Assembly (NCBI GenBank): GCA_029256005.1
Contig: JAQSYS010000006.1
Coordinates: 1 to 20,318, forward strand
Direction: 5' to 3'
DNA length: 20,318 nt
Source: Sedimentibacter sp.
Lineage (GTDB): Bacteria > Bacillota > Clostridia > Tissierellales > Sedimentibacteraceae
The first letter of the stretch is position 1. The number at the start of each line of letters is the position of its first letter. A program made the position numbers and the translations under genes. This document shows positions 6,860 through 13,947 of this stretch, in pieces. Under the pieces are notes generated by a model. The model saw only the letters and a program-made list of their open reading frames with translations. It ran no database searches and was not told where the DNA came from.

Positions 6860-9034
6860 TTATAGTTTTAATTTAGCTAAAGCATCTGCTAATGCAGTGT
6901 TTAAATTATCGTCCTGCTTCTTTTCCTGTTTTAATAAGAACTTAGCGGCTTCCTTGTTTGATATTGAGGTTTTTTGGTCGTCTTTTCTTTTGTTAAATGC
7001 TGAAAGTTTCTCTCTAAAGCCACATTTACACACAAATATTTTGCCTTCTCCTTCACCACGAAGCTCAAGCTTCTTATGGCAGTTAGGACATCTTGCATTT
7101 GTTATTTGAGCTATTCCTTTACGATACCCGCATTCTCTGTTCTGGCAAACCAGCATAGTTCCCTTTTTCCCGTTAACTTCCAACAGGTAATTGCCACATT
7201 CTGGACACTTTGTTTTAGTTTCATTGTCATGAACATATGTCTTACCACTTGTTTTTATTTCTTTAATGATTATTTTTGTATAATCTATCATATCATTCAA
7301 GAATTTATCTTTGTTTATTCGACCCTTTGAGATATCTGTAAGCTGCTGCTCCCATTTAGCAGTAAGGATAGGTGATTTTAAATCTACGGGTGATAAATCT
7401 AAAAGTTGTCTGCCTTTTGATGTAGTGTAAATATATTTTTCCTTCTTTTCAATAACAAAGCTATTAAATAACTTGTCAATAATATCTGCCCTTGTGGCTA
7501 CTGTACCAAGGCCCCCAGTTTCACCAATTGTCTTTTTCAATTCCACATCTGCATTCTTCATAAATCTTACTGGATTTTCCATAGCCGATAAAAGAGTAGC
7601 TTCAGTAAATCTTGCAGGAGGTTTTGTTTCACCTATATTCCTTTTAATTGAGTCTAATGGAAGCTGCTTTTCTTTTTTTATTATATCTAACTTTTCTTTA
7701 GAGTAGTCCTCCAATTTTTCTTCATCTTCATAACTACCATAAACTTCCTTCCACCCTACCGATAATGTGATTTTTCCATTTGATATGAAATCTTCATTTT
7801 CAATTTTACCTTTTATAATCACTTTTTCGAATTCAAAAGGTTTTGATAATACCGCTAGAAATCTTTTAACTACAAGATCATAAATTTTTCTTTCCTTATC
7901 AGACAAATCTCCCAAAAACACTGTTTGCTCTGTTGGTATTATTGCGTGATGGTCTGATACTTTAGAATTATTTACAAAATTTTTATTTCCTTTAATAGGG
8001 TTTGAACTTATTCTAAATCCTATTTTTGCATATGGGCCAACGCTGCAGGCCTTAACTCTGTCCTTTAAGGTTTCAACAATATCTTCTGTCAAGTATCTTG
8101 AATCAGTCCTTGGGTAAGTCAATACCTTGTGACGCTCATACAAAGTCTGCATAATTGACAATGTTTCTTTTGCTGAATATCCATATATGTTGCTAGCATC
8201 TCTTTGAAGTTCTGTTAAATCATACAAAAGCGGCGCATAAGTCATAGCTTGGCTTCTTGAAATACCAGTTATATCTACTTTTTTTGATTTTAGACTATTT
8301 ATAATGTTTTCGCACTTTTCCTTGTCAAATGTTTTATTGTCGTTATTTTTATCCAGCCATGAAAACTTGAAACCTCCAGCTGTAGCTTCTATTCCATAAT
8401 ATTGAACCGGCTTAAAATTACGTATATCATCTTCTAAAGAAGCAATCATCGCAACTGTTGGAGTCTGTACCCTTCCGCAAGATAATTGTGCATTGTATTT
8501 TGTTGTCAATGCCCTCGTTGCATTAATACCAACAATCCAATCTGCCTCTGAACGAGCTAATGCAGATTGGTAAAGGTTGTAATAAAGGTTTCCTTCCTTA
8601 AGATTATTGAAGCCATCCTTAATTGCTTTATCCGTAACAGAAGAAATCCAAAGTCTTTTTATTGGCTTTTTAACTTCTGCATGTTCAATAATCCATCTTG
8701 CAACAAGCTCCCCTTCTCTTCCTGCATCTGTAGCTATTACTATTTCTTTTACATCATTTCTAAGCAATAGGCTTTTTACAACTGTGTACTGTTTTCTTGT
8801 TTGCTTTATAACTTCTGTCTTCATTTTTACAGGAATTATTGGCAAGTCTTCGAGTTTCCACTCTGCATATTTTGTATTATAACCTTCAGGATCAGCCAAT
8901 GTAACCAAATGACCCAAAGCCCAGGTTACAATGTATTCCTTTCCTTCAACATATCCGTTTCCATTTTTATTGCACTTTAAAACTTTTCCTATATCTTTGC
9001 CTACCGACGGCTTTTCTGCTAAAACTAATATCAT
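6860..9034 (-). CDS. topB: DNA topoisomerase III (type IA)
   Basis: Cuts and passes single DNA strands through a 5'-phosphotyrosine link to decatenate DNA. The 724 residues show the TOPRIM domain first (LAEKPSVGKDIGK, with Glu7, and DAGREGE at 103-109), then the type IA core with the active-site tyrosine at about 307 in LTYPRTDSRYL. The C-terminus has two four-cysteine zinc ribbons, CPEC...CQNREC and CPNC...CKC. The size and MILVLAEKPSVGKDI start fit TopB, not TopA. An AAAGGA site precedes the ATG at 9034. The gene heads an apparent operon with the two helical-repeat genes and ogg. Upstream, beyond a terminator and a promoter, lies an SSB-like gene, a functional neighbour. Confidence 0.96.
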   Translation of the reverse strand: MILVLAEKPSVGKDIGKVLKCNKNGNGYVEGKEYIVTWALGHLVTLADPEGYNTKYAEWKLEDLPIIPVKMKTEVIKQTRKQYTVVKSLLLRNDVKEIVIATDAGREGELVARWIIEHAEVKKPIKRLWISSVTDKAIKDGFNNLKEGNLYYNLYQSALARSEADWIVGINATRALTTKYNAQLSCGRVQTPTVAMIASLEDDIRNFKPVQYYGIEATAGGFKFSWLDKNNDNKTFDKEKCENIINSLKSKKVDITGISRSQAMTYAPLLYDLTELQRDASNIYGYSAKETLSIMQTLYERHKVLTYPRTDSRYLTEDIVETLKDRVKACSVGPYAKIGFRISSNPIKGNKNFVNNSKVSDHHAIIPTEQTVFLGDLSDKERKIYDLVVKRFLAVLSKPFEFEKVIIKGKIENEDFISNGKITLSVGWKEVYGSYEDEEKLEDYSKEKLDIIKKEKQLPLDSIKRNIGETKPPARFTEATLLSAMENPVRFMKNADVELKKTIGETGGLGTVATRADIIDKLFNSFVIEKKEKYIYTTSKGRQLLDLSPVDLKSPILTAKWEQQLTDISKGRINKDKFLNDMIDYTKIIIKEIKTSGKTYVHDNETKTKCPECGNYLLEVNGKKGTMLVCQNRECGYRKGIAQITNARCPNCHKKLELRGEGEGKIFVCKCGFREKLSAFNKRKDDQKTSISNKEAAKFLLKQEKKQDDNLNTALADALAKLKL

Positions 9035-9063
9035 ATTGTTTTCCTTTATATTTGATAACCCTT

Positions 9064-9092
9064 ATTGTAACACAATATGCTTGTAATTTAAA
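9064..9092 (-). promoter_or_regulatory. Putative promoter of the topB operon
   Basis: On the minus strand TTTAAA (9092-9087), a 17-base spacer and TACAAT (9069-9064) are present. A TG dinucleotide one base before the -10 (TGTTACAAT) makes it an extended -10. It lies between the ssb terminator and topB, where a promoter is needed. Confidence 0.45.
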
Positions 9093-9107
9093 ATAATTTA
9101 TTTAGAT

Positions 9108-9131
9108 AAAAAAAAGAAACCTTTCGGTTTC
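9108..9131 (-). terminator. Rho-independent terminator after the SSB-like gene
   Basis: A 6-bp stem with a GAAA loop on the minus strand (9131-9126 with 9121-9116) is followed by eight U residues (9115-9108). It lies 16 bases after the SSB-like stop. Confidence 0.88.
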
Positions 9132-9147
9132 GTTTTAGTATTTATTA

Positions 9148-9837
9148 TTATTCCTCAAAATCTTCTTCATCTTCTTCATCTTCTTTTTTCCTATTGTTTT
9201 CCGTTTTGATGTGCTCTAATTTAGTGACTGAAACTTCATATGCAGTCTTTGTGTCATATGTTTCATCATTATTCTTTTTTTGATATTTTCTGCTTTGAAT
9301 CCTTCCCCATAGCTTAACATGATCTCCAACTTCAAGCTTTTCACAGTACCTCGCATTTCTACCCCATGCGATACAAGGTATGTAATCAGATTTATTATAT
9401 GATCTGTTAACTGCAATTAGCATGTCTGTTATTTCTCTGCCAAAAGGAGTAGTTCTAAATTTAGTTTCTTTGCACAAATATCCGTTAAGAAACACTTCAT
9501 TAGGATGCCTTTTTAATTCTTCCAGCTCATCTTCATCCGGCACAATAATGTCTCTTACAAATACCCTAAGAAGCAGTTTATTGCATGTGTCCTCATATCT
9601 ATTATAAGATCTGAATTGACCATCAATAACAATGAAATTTCCAATACTCATATCAATATCATTAATTAATCTTTCGGATATTATAACAGGCAGCAAATCC
9701 TTGGTGTCACTTAATCTAGGTACTTCTAAAACAAATTCGTAAAATTTTTCTCCGAAAACCTCATGACTAAAATCCAAATTACTGTTTATTATACCAACAA
9801 TCCTTATATAATTCGACTGCATCTGTTTATCGTTCAT
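9148..9837 (-). CDS. SSB-like protein with two OB folds and an acidic tail
   Basis: A 229-residue protein related to single-stranded DNA-binding proteins. Residues of about 8-105 form a divergent OB-fold region. Residues 110-210 form a second, better-matching one: VFLNGYLCKETKFRTTPFGREITDMLIAVNR, then YIPCIAWGRNARYCEKLEVGDHVKLWGRIQSRKY, the classic SSB strand pattern. The tail is highly acidic (EDEEDEEDFEE), as in SSBs, where it recruits partners, but it lacks the usual IPF end. Bacterial SSB normally has one OB fold in about 150-180 residues, so this is a duplicated form, known in clostridia beside the main Ssb. A GGGGGAAG site precedes the ATG. It neighbours topB, suggesting work on the same DNA substrates. 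Confidence 0.82.
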   Translation of the reverse strand: MNDKQMQSNYIRIVGIINSNLDFSHEVFGEKFYEFVLEVPRLSDTKDLLPVIISERLINDIDMSIGNFIVIDGQFRSYNRYEDTCNKLLLRVFVRDIIVPDEDELEELKRHPNEVFLNGYLCKETKFRTTPFGREITDMLIAVNRSYNKSDYIPCIAWGRNARYCEKLEVGDHVKLWGRIQSRKYQKKNNDETYDTKTAYEVSVTKLEHIKTENNRKKEDEEDEEDFEE

Positions 9838-9962
9838 TTAATTTCTTCCCCCTATAATTTGTCTTATATATATCATATTATTCAATGGCTAATAATATAT
9901 TCTTTTTATTTATAAAAAATAATACAAGTTGTGACTATTAAAATGGCTTGTTAAGAAAAATA

Positions 9963-9991
9963 TTGAAGTTTACTTTTTTATGTTATATAAT
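9963..9991 (+). promoter_or_regulatory. Promoter of ychF
   Basis: TTGAAG (9963-9968), a 17-base spacer and TATAAT (9986-9991) precede ychF by about 50 bases. This is the only good promoter in the 207-base divergent gap between the SSB-like gene and ychF. Confidence 0.75.
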
Positions 9992-10044
9992 AATTTGAAA
10001 TTGTAATGGAATATGTAAGAAATGAAAGGACGGTAACACGTTTT

Positions 10045-11136
10045 ATGAAATTAGGTATAGTTGGACTTCCAAACGTAGGTAAAAGTACATTGTTTAATGC
10101 AATAACATCAGCAGGAGCTGAATCTGCTAATTATCCATTTTGTACAATTGAGCCAAATATAGGTGTTGTGGAGGTTCCTGATAAAAGATTAGATTTTTTG
10201 ACTAAAATCAGCAATTCAGGAAAAACAGTTCCTGCAGTAATAGAATTTTTTGATATAGCAGGTCTAGTAAAGGGTGCAAGCAAGGGTGAAGGTCTAGGAA
10301 ATAAATTTCTTTCTCATATAAGAGAAGTTGAATCAGTTGTACATGTGGTAAGATGCTTTGATGACGAAAATGTAATTCATGTTGAAAGTACAGTTGACCC
10401 TAAAAGAGACATTGAAATTATAGAGCTTGAACTTGTTTTAGCTGACCTAGAGGTAATGAGCAAAAGGTTAGAAAGATTAACAAAGACAGCTAAAAATGAC
10501 AAATCTCTTCAGCCGGAATTAGAATTAGTTCAAAGGATAGTTAACGCTTTGGAAAACGAGCAACAAGCAAGATTCTTGGATTATACTGATGAAGAACTAA
10601 AGCTTCTTAGAACTTTTAACTTAATTACGGCAAAGCCCGTATTATATGTTGCTAATGTGGATGAAAATTATATTGAAGACCCTTCATCAAACAAATATGT
10701 TGAAGAGGTTAAAAAGCATGCAGCCAAAGATAATTCAGAAGTAATAACTATTTGCGGAAAAATAGAAGAAGAAGTATCTGCATTAGAAGATGATGAAAAA
10801 AAGGAATTCCTTATGGAGCTTGGACTTGAAGAATCAGGTCTTGATAAGCTTATACGAGCAAGCTATCATCTTCTTGGACTCATAAGCTTCTTTACTACCG
10901 GCCCAATGGAATCAAAAGCGTGGACAATTGTCAAGGGCACAAAAGCACCTCAAGCAGCAGGAAAAATCCACTCTGATATTGAAAGAGGATTTATCAGAGC
11001 TGAAATCACCTCCTACAAGGATGTATTGGAGTGTGGCACTATGCAAGCAGCAAAAGAAAAAGGATTAATGCGTCTTGAAGGAAAAGAATATGTTATGGAA
11101 GATGGAGATATTGTATTATTTAGATTCAATGTCTAG
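10045..11136 (+). CDS. ychF: Redox-regulated ATPase YchF (Obg family)
   Basis: A near-universal P-loop NTPase that binds ribosomes and, unlike related GTPases, prefers ATP. The 363 residues begin with the family start MKLGIVGLPNVGKS (P-loop 7-14), then G3 DIAGLVKGASKGEG (70-83). The usual NKxD base-recognition motif is replaced by NVDE (204-207), the change that gives ATP preference. A central coiled-coil segment (about 125-175) and a C-terminal TGS domain (TTGPMESKAWTIVKGTKAPQAA onward, split by the usual GxIHSDIERGFI) complete it. I chose the ATG at 10045 because it matches the family; an in-frame ATG 39 bases upstream adds a non-homologous tail, although the AAAGGA site sits rather far (14 bases) from 10045. 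It has its own promoter and terminator. Confidence 0.95.
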   Translation: MKLGIVGLPNVGKSTLFNAITSAGAESANYPFCTIEPNIGVVEVPDKRLDFLTKISNSGKTVPAVIEFFDIAGLVKGASKGEGLGNKFLSHIREVESVVHVVRCFDDENVIHVESTVDPKRDIEIIELELVLADLEVMSKRLERLTKTAKNDKSLQPELELVQRIVNALENEQQARFLDYTDEELKLLRTFNLITAKPVLYVANVDENYIEDPSSNKYVEEVKKHAAKDNSEVITICGKIEEEVSALEDDEKKEFLMELGLEESGLDKLIRASYHLLGLISFFTTGPMESKAWTIVKGTKAPQAAGKIHSDIERGFIRAEITSYKDVLECGTMQAAKEKGLMRLEGKEYVMEDGDIVLFRFNV

Positions 11137-11140
11137 CGAA

Positions 11141-11168
11141 AAATTCAGGTTTATCCTGAATTTTTTTT
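11141..11168 (+). terminator. Rho-independent terminator of ychF
   Basis: A 9-bp stem (11141-11149 with 11155-11163, 5-base loop) merges into a run of eight T (11161-11168) right after the ychF stop. Confidence 0.9.
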
Positions 11169-11177
11169 AAAAAAACG

Positions 11178-11206
11178 TTGACATACTCTTAACAAAATTG
11201 TATAAT
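11178..11206 (+). promoter_or_regulatory. Consensus promoter driving the leader RNA
   Basis: TTGACA (11178-11183), a 17-base spacer and TATAAT (11201-11206) form a full-consensus promoter just downstream of the ychF terminator. Transcription should start near 11213, giving a leader of about 245 bases before the next start codon. Confidence 0.93.
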
Positions 11207-11327
11207 AGTGGTAATAAAGATAAATATTGTCCGGTCAAAGCCATATTCGTGAAAACGATATGCGCGGAGTAAGCCATCTAAGTCCTTTTGATATGATGTA
11301 CTTATGTGAGATTAGACTATCAGGGTG

Positions 11328-11352
11328 GATAGCCAAATGGTTATCTTTTTTT
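11328..11352 (+). terminator. Leader terminator T1
   Basis: GATAGCC (11328-11334) pairs with GGTTATC (11339-11345), one G-U, with loop AAAT, followed by seven T (11346-11352). It lies within the leader, before the coding region, and so would act as an attenuator. Confidence 0.82.
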
Positions 11353-11372
11353 GTTAAACTTGATACGTATGG

Positions 11373-11412
11373 ATAGATAACCATTAAATTTTGGTTATCT
11401 ATTTTTATTTTC
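11373..11412 (+). terminator. Leader terminator T2
   Basis: A 10-bp perfect stem (11373-11382 with 11393-11402) with a 10-base AT loop is followed by TTTTATTTT. It comes 20 bases after T1 and ends about 45 bases before the start codon. Its 5' arm can instead pair with the 3' arm of T1. Confidence 0.75.
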
Positions 11413-11456
11413 TGATCCACTTAAAGATATATTTTATTTAGAAGGAGGTGACTTAT

Positions 11457-11642
11457 ATGATTAAAAAGTTTTTATTTCCTGTTCTTTTTGCTGTATTAGC
11501 ATTCATTACTGCTCCAATGTTAGGTCCTGAAGTTAACGGTGCCACAACTTTCTTCCTTGTAGCTGTAGGTATTGGTCTAGGTGTCATGCTAAATATTTTA
11601 CTATTCAAAAAACAATCTAAAAACGAAAACAAATCTAATTAA
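11457..11642 (+). CDS. Small two-helix membrane protein of unknown function
   Basis: A 61-residue protein with a very strong AAGGAGGTG site 7 bases before the ATG at 11457; a GTG 9 bases earlier overlaps that site and is unlikely to be used. Two hydrophobic stretches are visible: about residues 4-24 (FLFPVLFAVLAFITAPMLG) and 31-52 (FFLVAVGIGLGVMLNILLF), joined by a short polar loop and followed by a basic, Asn-rich tail (KKQSKNENKSN). This predicts a helical hairpin with both ends in the cytosol. I do not recognise a family. The gene is alone, between its structured leader and a strong terminator, so expression is probably set by the leader. A holin-like or regulatory membrane peptide cannot be told apart here. 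Confidence 0.8.
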   Translation: MIKKFLFPVLFAVLAFITAPMLGPEVNGATTFFLVAVGIGLGVMLNILLFKKQSKNENKSN

Positions 11643-11657
11643 ATACGCATTGAAAAG

Positions 11658-11698
11658 CAAAGGACCTTTCAGTGATAATGAAAGATCCTTTGTTTTTT
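11658..11698 (+). terminator. Strong terminator after the small membrane protein
   Basis: CAAAGGA-C-CTTTCA (11658-11671) pairs with TGAAAG-A-TCCTTTG (11679-11692), one internal mismatch, followed by six T (11693-11698). On the minus strand the tail is CTTTTC, so it may also weakly end transcripts arriving from the GntP-permease gene. Confidence 0.92.
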
Positions 11699-11789
11699 AG
11701 TTTTTATGAATATGTTTTAATATTATATAGAAATTCTTATCTCCTCTAGCCATTGCTTCTTCGCCTTTTCCAGTCTTTACCCATAATTT

Positions 11790-13076
11790 TTAGTAAATCC
11801 CTATGCTTCCTAAAAGAATAGCTGGAATAGATGATACTATAGGAAGAACCAAAGAAGTCATACAAATGTCAATATATGAATCCTTGTGTGTCATTCCTGT
11901 AACAGCTAATAATGTTAAAACTGCTCCGTTATGAGGTAGAGTATCAAGCCCGCCAGATGCCAAAGATGCAACCCTATGGAATGCTGCTGGGTCAATACCT
12001 GTTTCAAGAGCTATCTGCATATATTTTTCGCCTAATGCTTCAAGTGCTATACTCATACCACCTGATGCAGAACCTGTAGCTCCTGCAAGAAGGTTAACTG
12101 CAATTGCTTCAGAAATAAGAGGAGTACCAGGTACATTTAACAAAATGCCAGTCAATGTTGCAAATCCTGGAACTGCCTTAACAACTGTACCAAAACCAAC
12201 TGCAGCTGCAGTATTCAATATTGCAGTTATAGAACCGACAGCGCCATTGCTAATTGACTTAGTAAAGCCTTGATATTTGTTAAAGCTGATTAACATTGAT
12301 AATACAATACCTGCTAATAATGCTAATATAATATCAATTTTAAATGCATTCATTGTTACTATAACAGTAATCAATGGTAATAATGAAAGGAAAGGATGTG
12401 GCAAATTGCTGTAATCAACTTCTACCGCTTCTTTACCCTTAGGTTCTGTGAAAACATCACCTGCTGCAGTAAACTTTTTCTCTCTGCGCTGCAACCACAT
12501 TACACCTAACACAAACATTAATAATGCTGCAACAGAACCCATTATAGGAGCTGCTGTAGGAGTAGTACCATAATATGTTGTAGGAATCATATTTTGAATT
12601 TGTGGTGTTCCAGGTATTGCTGTCATAGTAAATGTAAATGATCCAAGAGCTATTGATCCAGGGATTAACTTTCTTGTAATGTTAGCTTCTCTGAATAATT
12701 CTAACGCTAAAGGATACATAGCAAATACGACAACAAACAAACTGATACCGCCATAAGTTAAAACTCCACAACCAACTACAACACCAATAATTGCCCTTTT
12801 GGGTCCTAATTTTTTTGTCAGCCAGTGAGCTATAGACTTTGCAGCGCCTGTATAATCCATTAAGTGACCAAATATTGCTCCAAGCATGAATACTGGAAAC
12901 CATGATTTTACATAACCTGCTAAACCTGTCATGTAAGTATCTTTATACATTGGAAGAAGATCAAGTCCTCCTGTTAAACCAACAACCAAAGCACAAACAG
13001 GTGCAACCCATAATATCGAATATCCTCTGTATGCTAAAAACATTAACAATACTAAACCTAAAATAATACCAAACAT
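11790..13076 (-). CDS. GntP-family permease, probably for 3-hydroxybutyrate
   Basis: An integral membrane proton-coupled carrier of 428 residues with about 12 hydrophobic segments and no cleavable signal. Family-like stretches include the start (MFGIILGLVLLMFLAYRG), GGISLFVVVFAMYPLALELFRE, IPGTPQIQNMIPTTYYGTTP and NLLAGATGSASGGMSIALEAL. GntP members carry gluconate and other small hydroxy acids. The substrate here is inferred from the operon, which encodes 3-hydroxybutyrate dehydrogenase, CoA-transferase and thiolase; short-chain fatty acids are an alternative. AGGAGG precedes the ATG. It is the last gene of the run, 84 bases after the dehydrogenase gene, with a strong hairpin in that gap. 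After its TAA the frame stays open for 30 further sense codons. Confidence 0.88.
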   Translation of the reverse strand: MFGIILGLVLLMFLAYRGYSILWVAPVCALVVGLTGGLDLLPMYKDTYMTGLAGYVKSWFPVFMLGAIFGHLMDYTGAAKSIAHWLTKKLGPKRAIIGVVVGCGVLTYGGISLFVVVFAMYPLALELFREANITRKLIPGSIALGSFTFTMTAIPGTPQIQNMIPTTYYGTTPTAAPIMGSVAALLMFVLGVMWLQRREKKFTAAGDVFTEPKGKEAVEVDYSNLPHPFLSLLPLITVIVTMNAFKIDIILALLAGIVLSMLISFNKYQGFTKSISNGAVGSITAILNTAAAVGFGTVVKAVPGFATLTGILLNVPGTPLISEAIAVNLLAGATGSASGGMSIALEALGEKYMQIALETGIDPAAFHRVASLASGGLDTLPHNGAVLTLLAVTGMTHKDSYIDICMTSLVLPIVSSIPAILLGSIGIY

Positions 13077-13116
13077 AATTAATCCTCCTATTTTTTTATT
13101 AAAATAATTCGGGGAA

Positions 13117-13142
13117 GCAGCTTCTGCTTTTGCTGAAGCTGC
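13117..13142 (-). other. Intercistronic hairpin between dehydrogenase and permease genes
   Basis: An 8-bp perfect stem GCAGCTTC/GAAGCTGC (13117-13124 with 13135-13142) lies in the 84-base gap. On the minus strand it is followed by TTCCCC, not a U-run, so it is not a standard terminator. A role in mRNA processing, stability or partial attenuation that would set permease levels is inference. Confidence 0.55.
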
Positions 13143-13160
13143 AATTTAATACTTAATATA

Positions 13161-13922
13161 TTATGATGCTGTCCAACCACAGTCGATTGTAATCATACCG
13201 CCTGTCATATAATCGCCGGTTTCAGAGCATAAGAATTTTGCTAAATCTGCAACATCCTTAGGTTCCAATAACTTTTTAACAAATGCTTTTGAAAGCATAA
13301 TATCTGAAACAACTTTTTCTTCTGGAATTCCATGAGTTTTTGCTTGGTCAGCTATTTGCTTGTCAACTAATGGAGTTCTTACATATGAAGGACAAATCAT
13401 ATTGCATGTAATTCCATATTTTCCGCCTTCAACAGCTGCTGTCTTTGTTAAACCGCCAAGACCATGTTTAGCTGATATGTAAGCTGATTTAAATTCTGAT
13501 GCAATCAATCCGTGAATTGAACCCATATTTATGATTCTTCCCCAACCTTGAGCTTTCATTGAAGGCCATACATATTTTGTCAACAGGAATGGAGCTGTTA
13601 ACATTAAATCCATCATGAATTTCCATTTTTCTTCAGGGAAATCTTCTATAGGGCTAACAGTCTGTATTCCTGCAACATTTACAAGAACATCAACCTTTAA
13701 ATATTTTCCTATCGTATAATCTACTAACCCTTTGCAGTCTTCTTGTTTGCTTAAATCAGTTTTATAATAAATTGCACCTATTCTTTCAGATTCTTCTTGC
13801 AACTTTGCTTCGTTAATATCAGCCATTACCACTTTAGCTCCATCATTTGCAAATGCTTCAGCTATTGCAAGGCCTATTCCGCTGGCAGCTCCTGTAACTA
13901 TACAAACTTTATTTTCTAACAT
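13161..13922 (-). CDS. bdhA: 3-hydroxybutyrate dehydrogenase (SDR family)
   Basis: A classical short-chain dehydrogenase that interconverts D-3-hydroxybutyrate and acetoacetate with NAD(H). In 253 residues it shows TGAASGIG (10-17) for the cofactor, an Asp at 35 (MADINE) favouring NAD over NADP, NVAG (82-85), catalytic Ser135, Tyr148 and Lys152 (YISAKHG), and the C-terminal CGWTAS resembling the DGGWTA end common in D-3-hydroxybutyrate dehydrogenases. I chose the ATG at 13922 because GAGGAGG lies directly upstream; the in-frame start at 13958 would overlap the preceding gene and has no site. It is 25 bases after the CoA-transferase B gene, in an operon that makes the substrate call likely. 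Another hydroxyacyl or sugar SDR activity is less likely. Confidence 0.88.
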   Translation of the reverse strand: MLENKVCIVTGAASGIGLAIAEAFANDGAKVVMADINEAKLQEESERIGAIYYKTDLSKQEDCKGLVDYTIGKYLKVDVLVNVAGIQTVSPIEDFPEEKWKFMMDLMLTAPFLLTKYVWPSMKAQGWGRIINMGSIHGLIASEFKSAYISAKHGLGGLTKTAAVEGGKYGITCNMICPSYVRTPLVDKQIADQAKTHGIPEEKVVSDIMLSKAFVKKLLEPKDVADLAKFLCSETGDYMTGGMITIDCGWTAS

Positions 13923-13947
13923 AATATCCTCCTCATAATTTAAAATA

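Larger units (their letters stand above)
11213..11456 (+). ncRNA. Structured 5' leader: candidate riboswitch/attenuator
   Basis: A long leader between a consensus promoter and a 61-residue membrane protein gene. A hairpin CATATTCGT/ACGATATG capped by GAAA (11242-11262) is followed by a hairpin (11275-11298) whose TCTAAG and TATGA segments match 9 of 11 positions of the known GAAA-tetraloop receptor, with the differing pair still complementary. This layout is that of c-di-GMP-I (GEMM-I) riboswitches, but the conserved joining sequences of that class match only in part (GTCAAAGCC, GTAAGCC). Two tandem terminators close the leader. The 5' end AAAGATAA (11216-11223) is complementary to TTATCTTT (11341-11348) in the first terminator. 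I infer a ligand-controlled attenuator; the ligand and class are not established. Confidence 0.65.

Noticed and set aside
9216..9416. 66-codon alternative frame within the SSB-like gene, and other open frames antisense to arginase, topB, ogg and the activator
   Set aside because: All overlap well-supported genes in the opposite or another frame and show no domains or ribosome-binding sites.
11314..11345. AGGGTGGA segment before T1 resembling the T-box antiterminator motif
   Set aside because: The following ACC/ACCGCG of a T box is missing, there is no complementary 3' strand for the antiterminator, no stem I landmarks are visible in the short leader, and the downstream gene is not amino-acid related.
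11235..11420. 61-codon open frame on the minus strand across the leader
   Set aside because: It is antisense to the structured leader, has no convincing ribosome-binding site, and is explained by the terminators' AT-rich symmetry.
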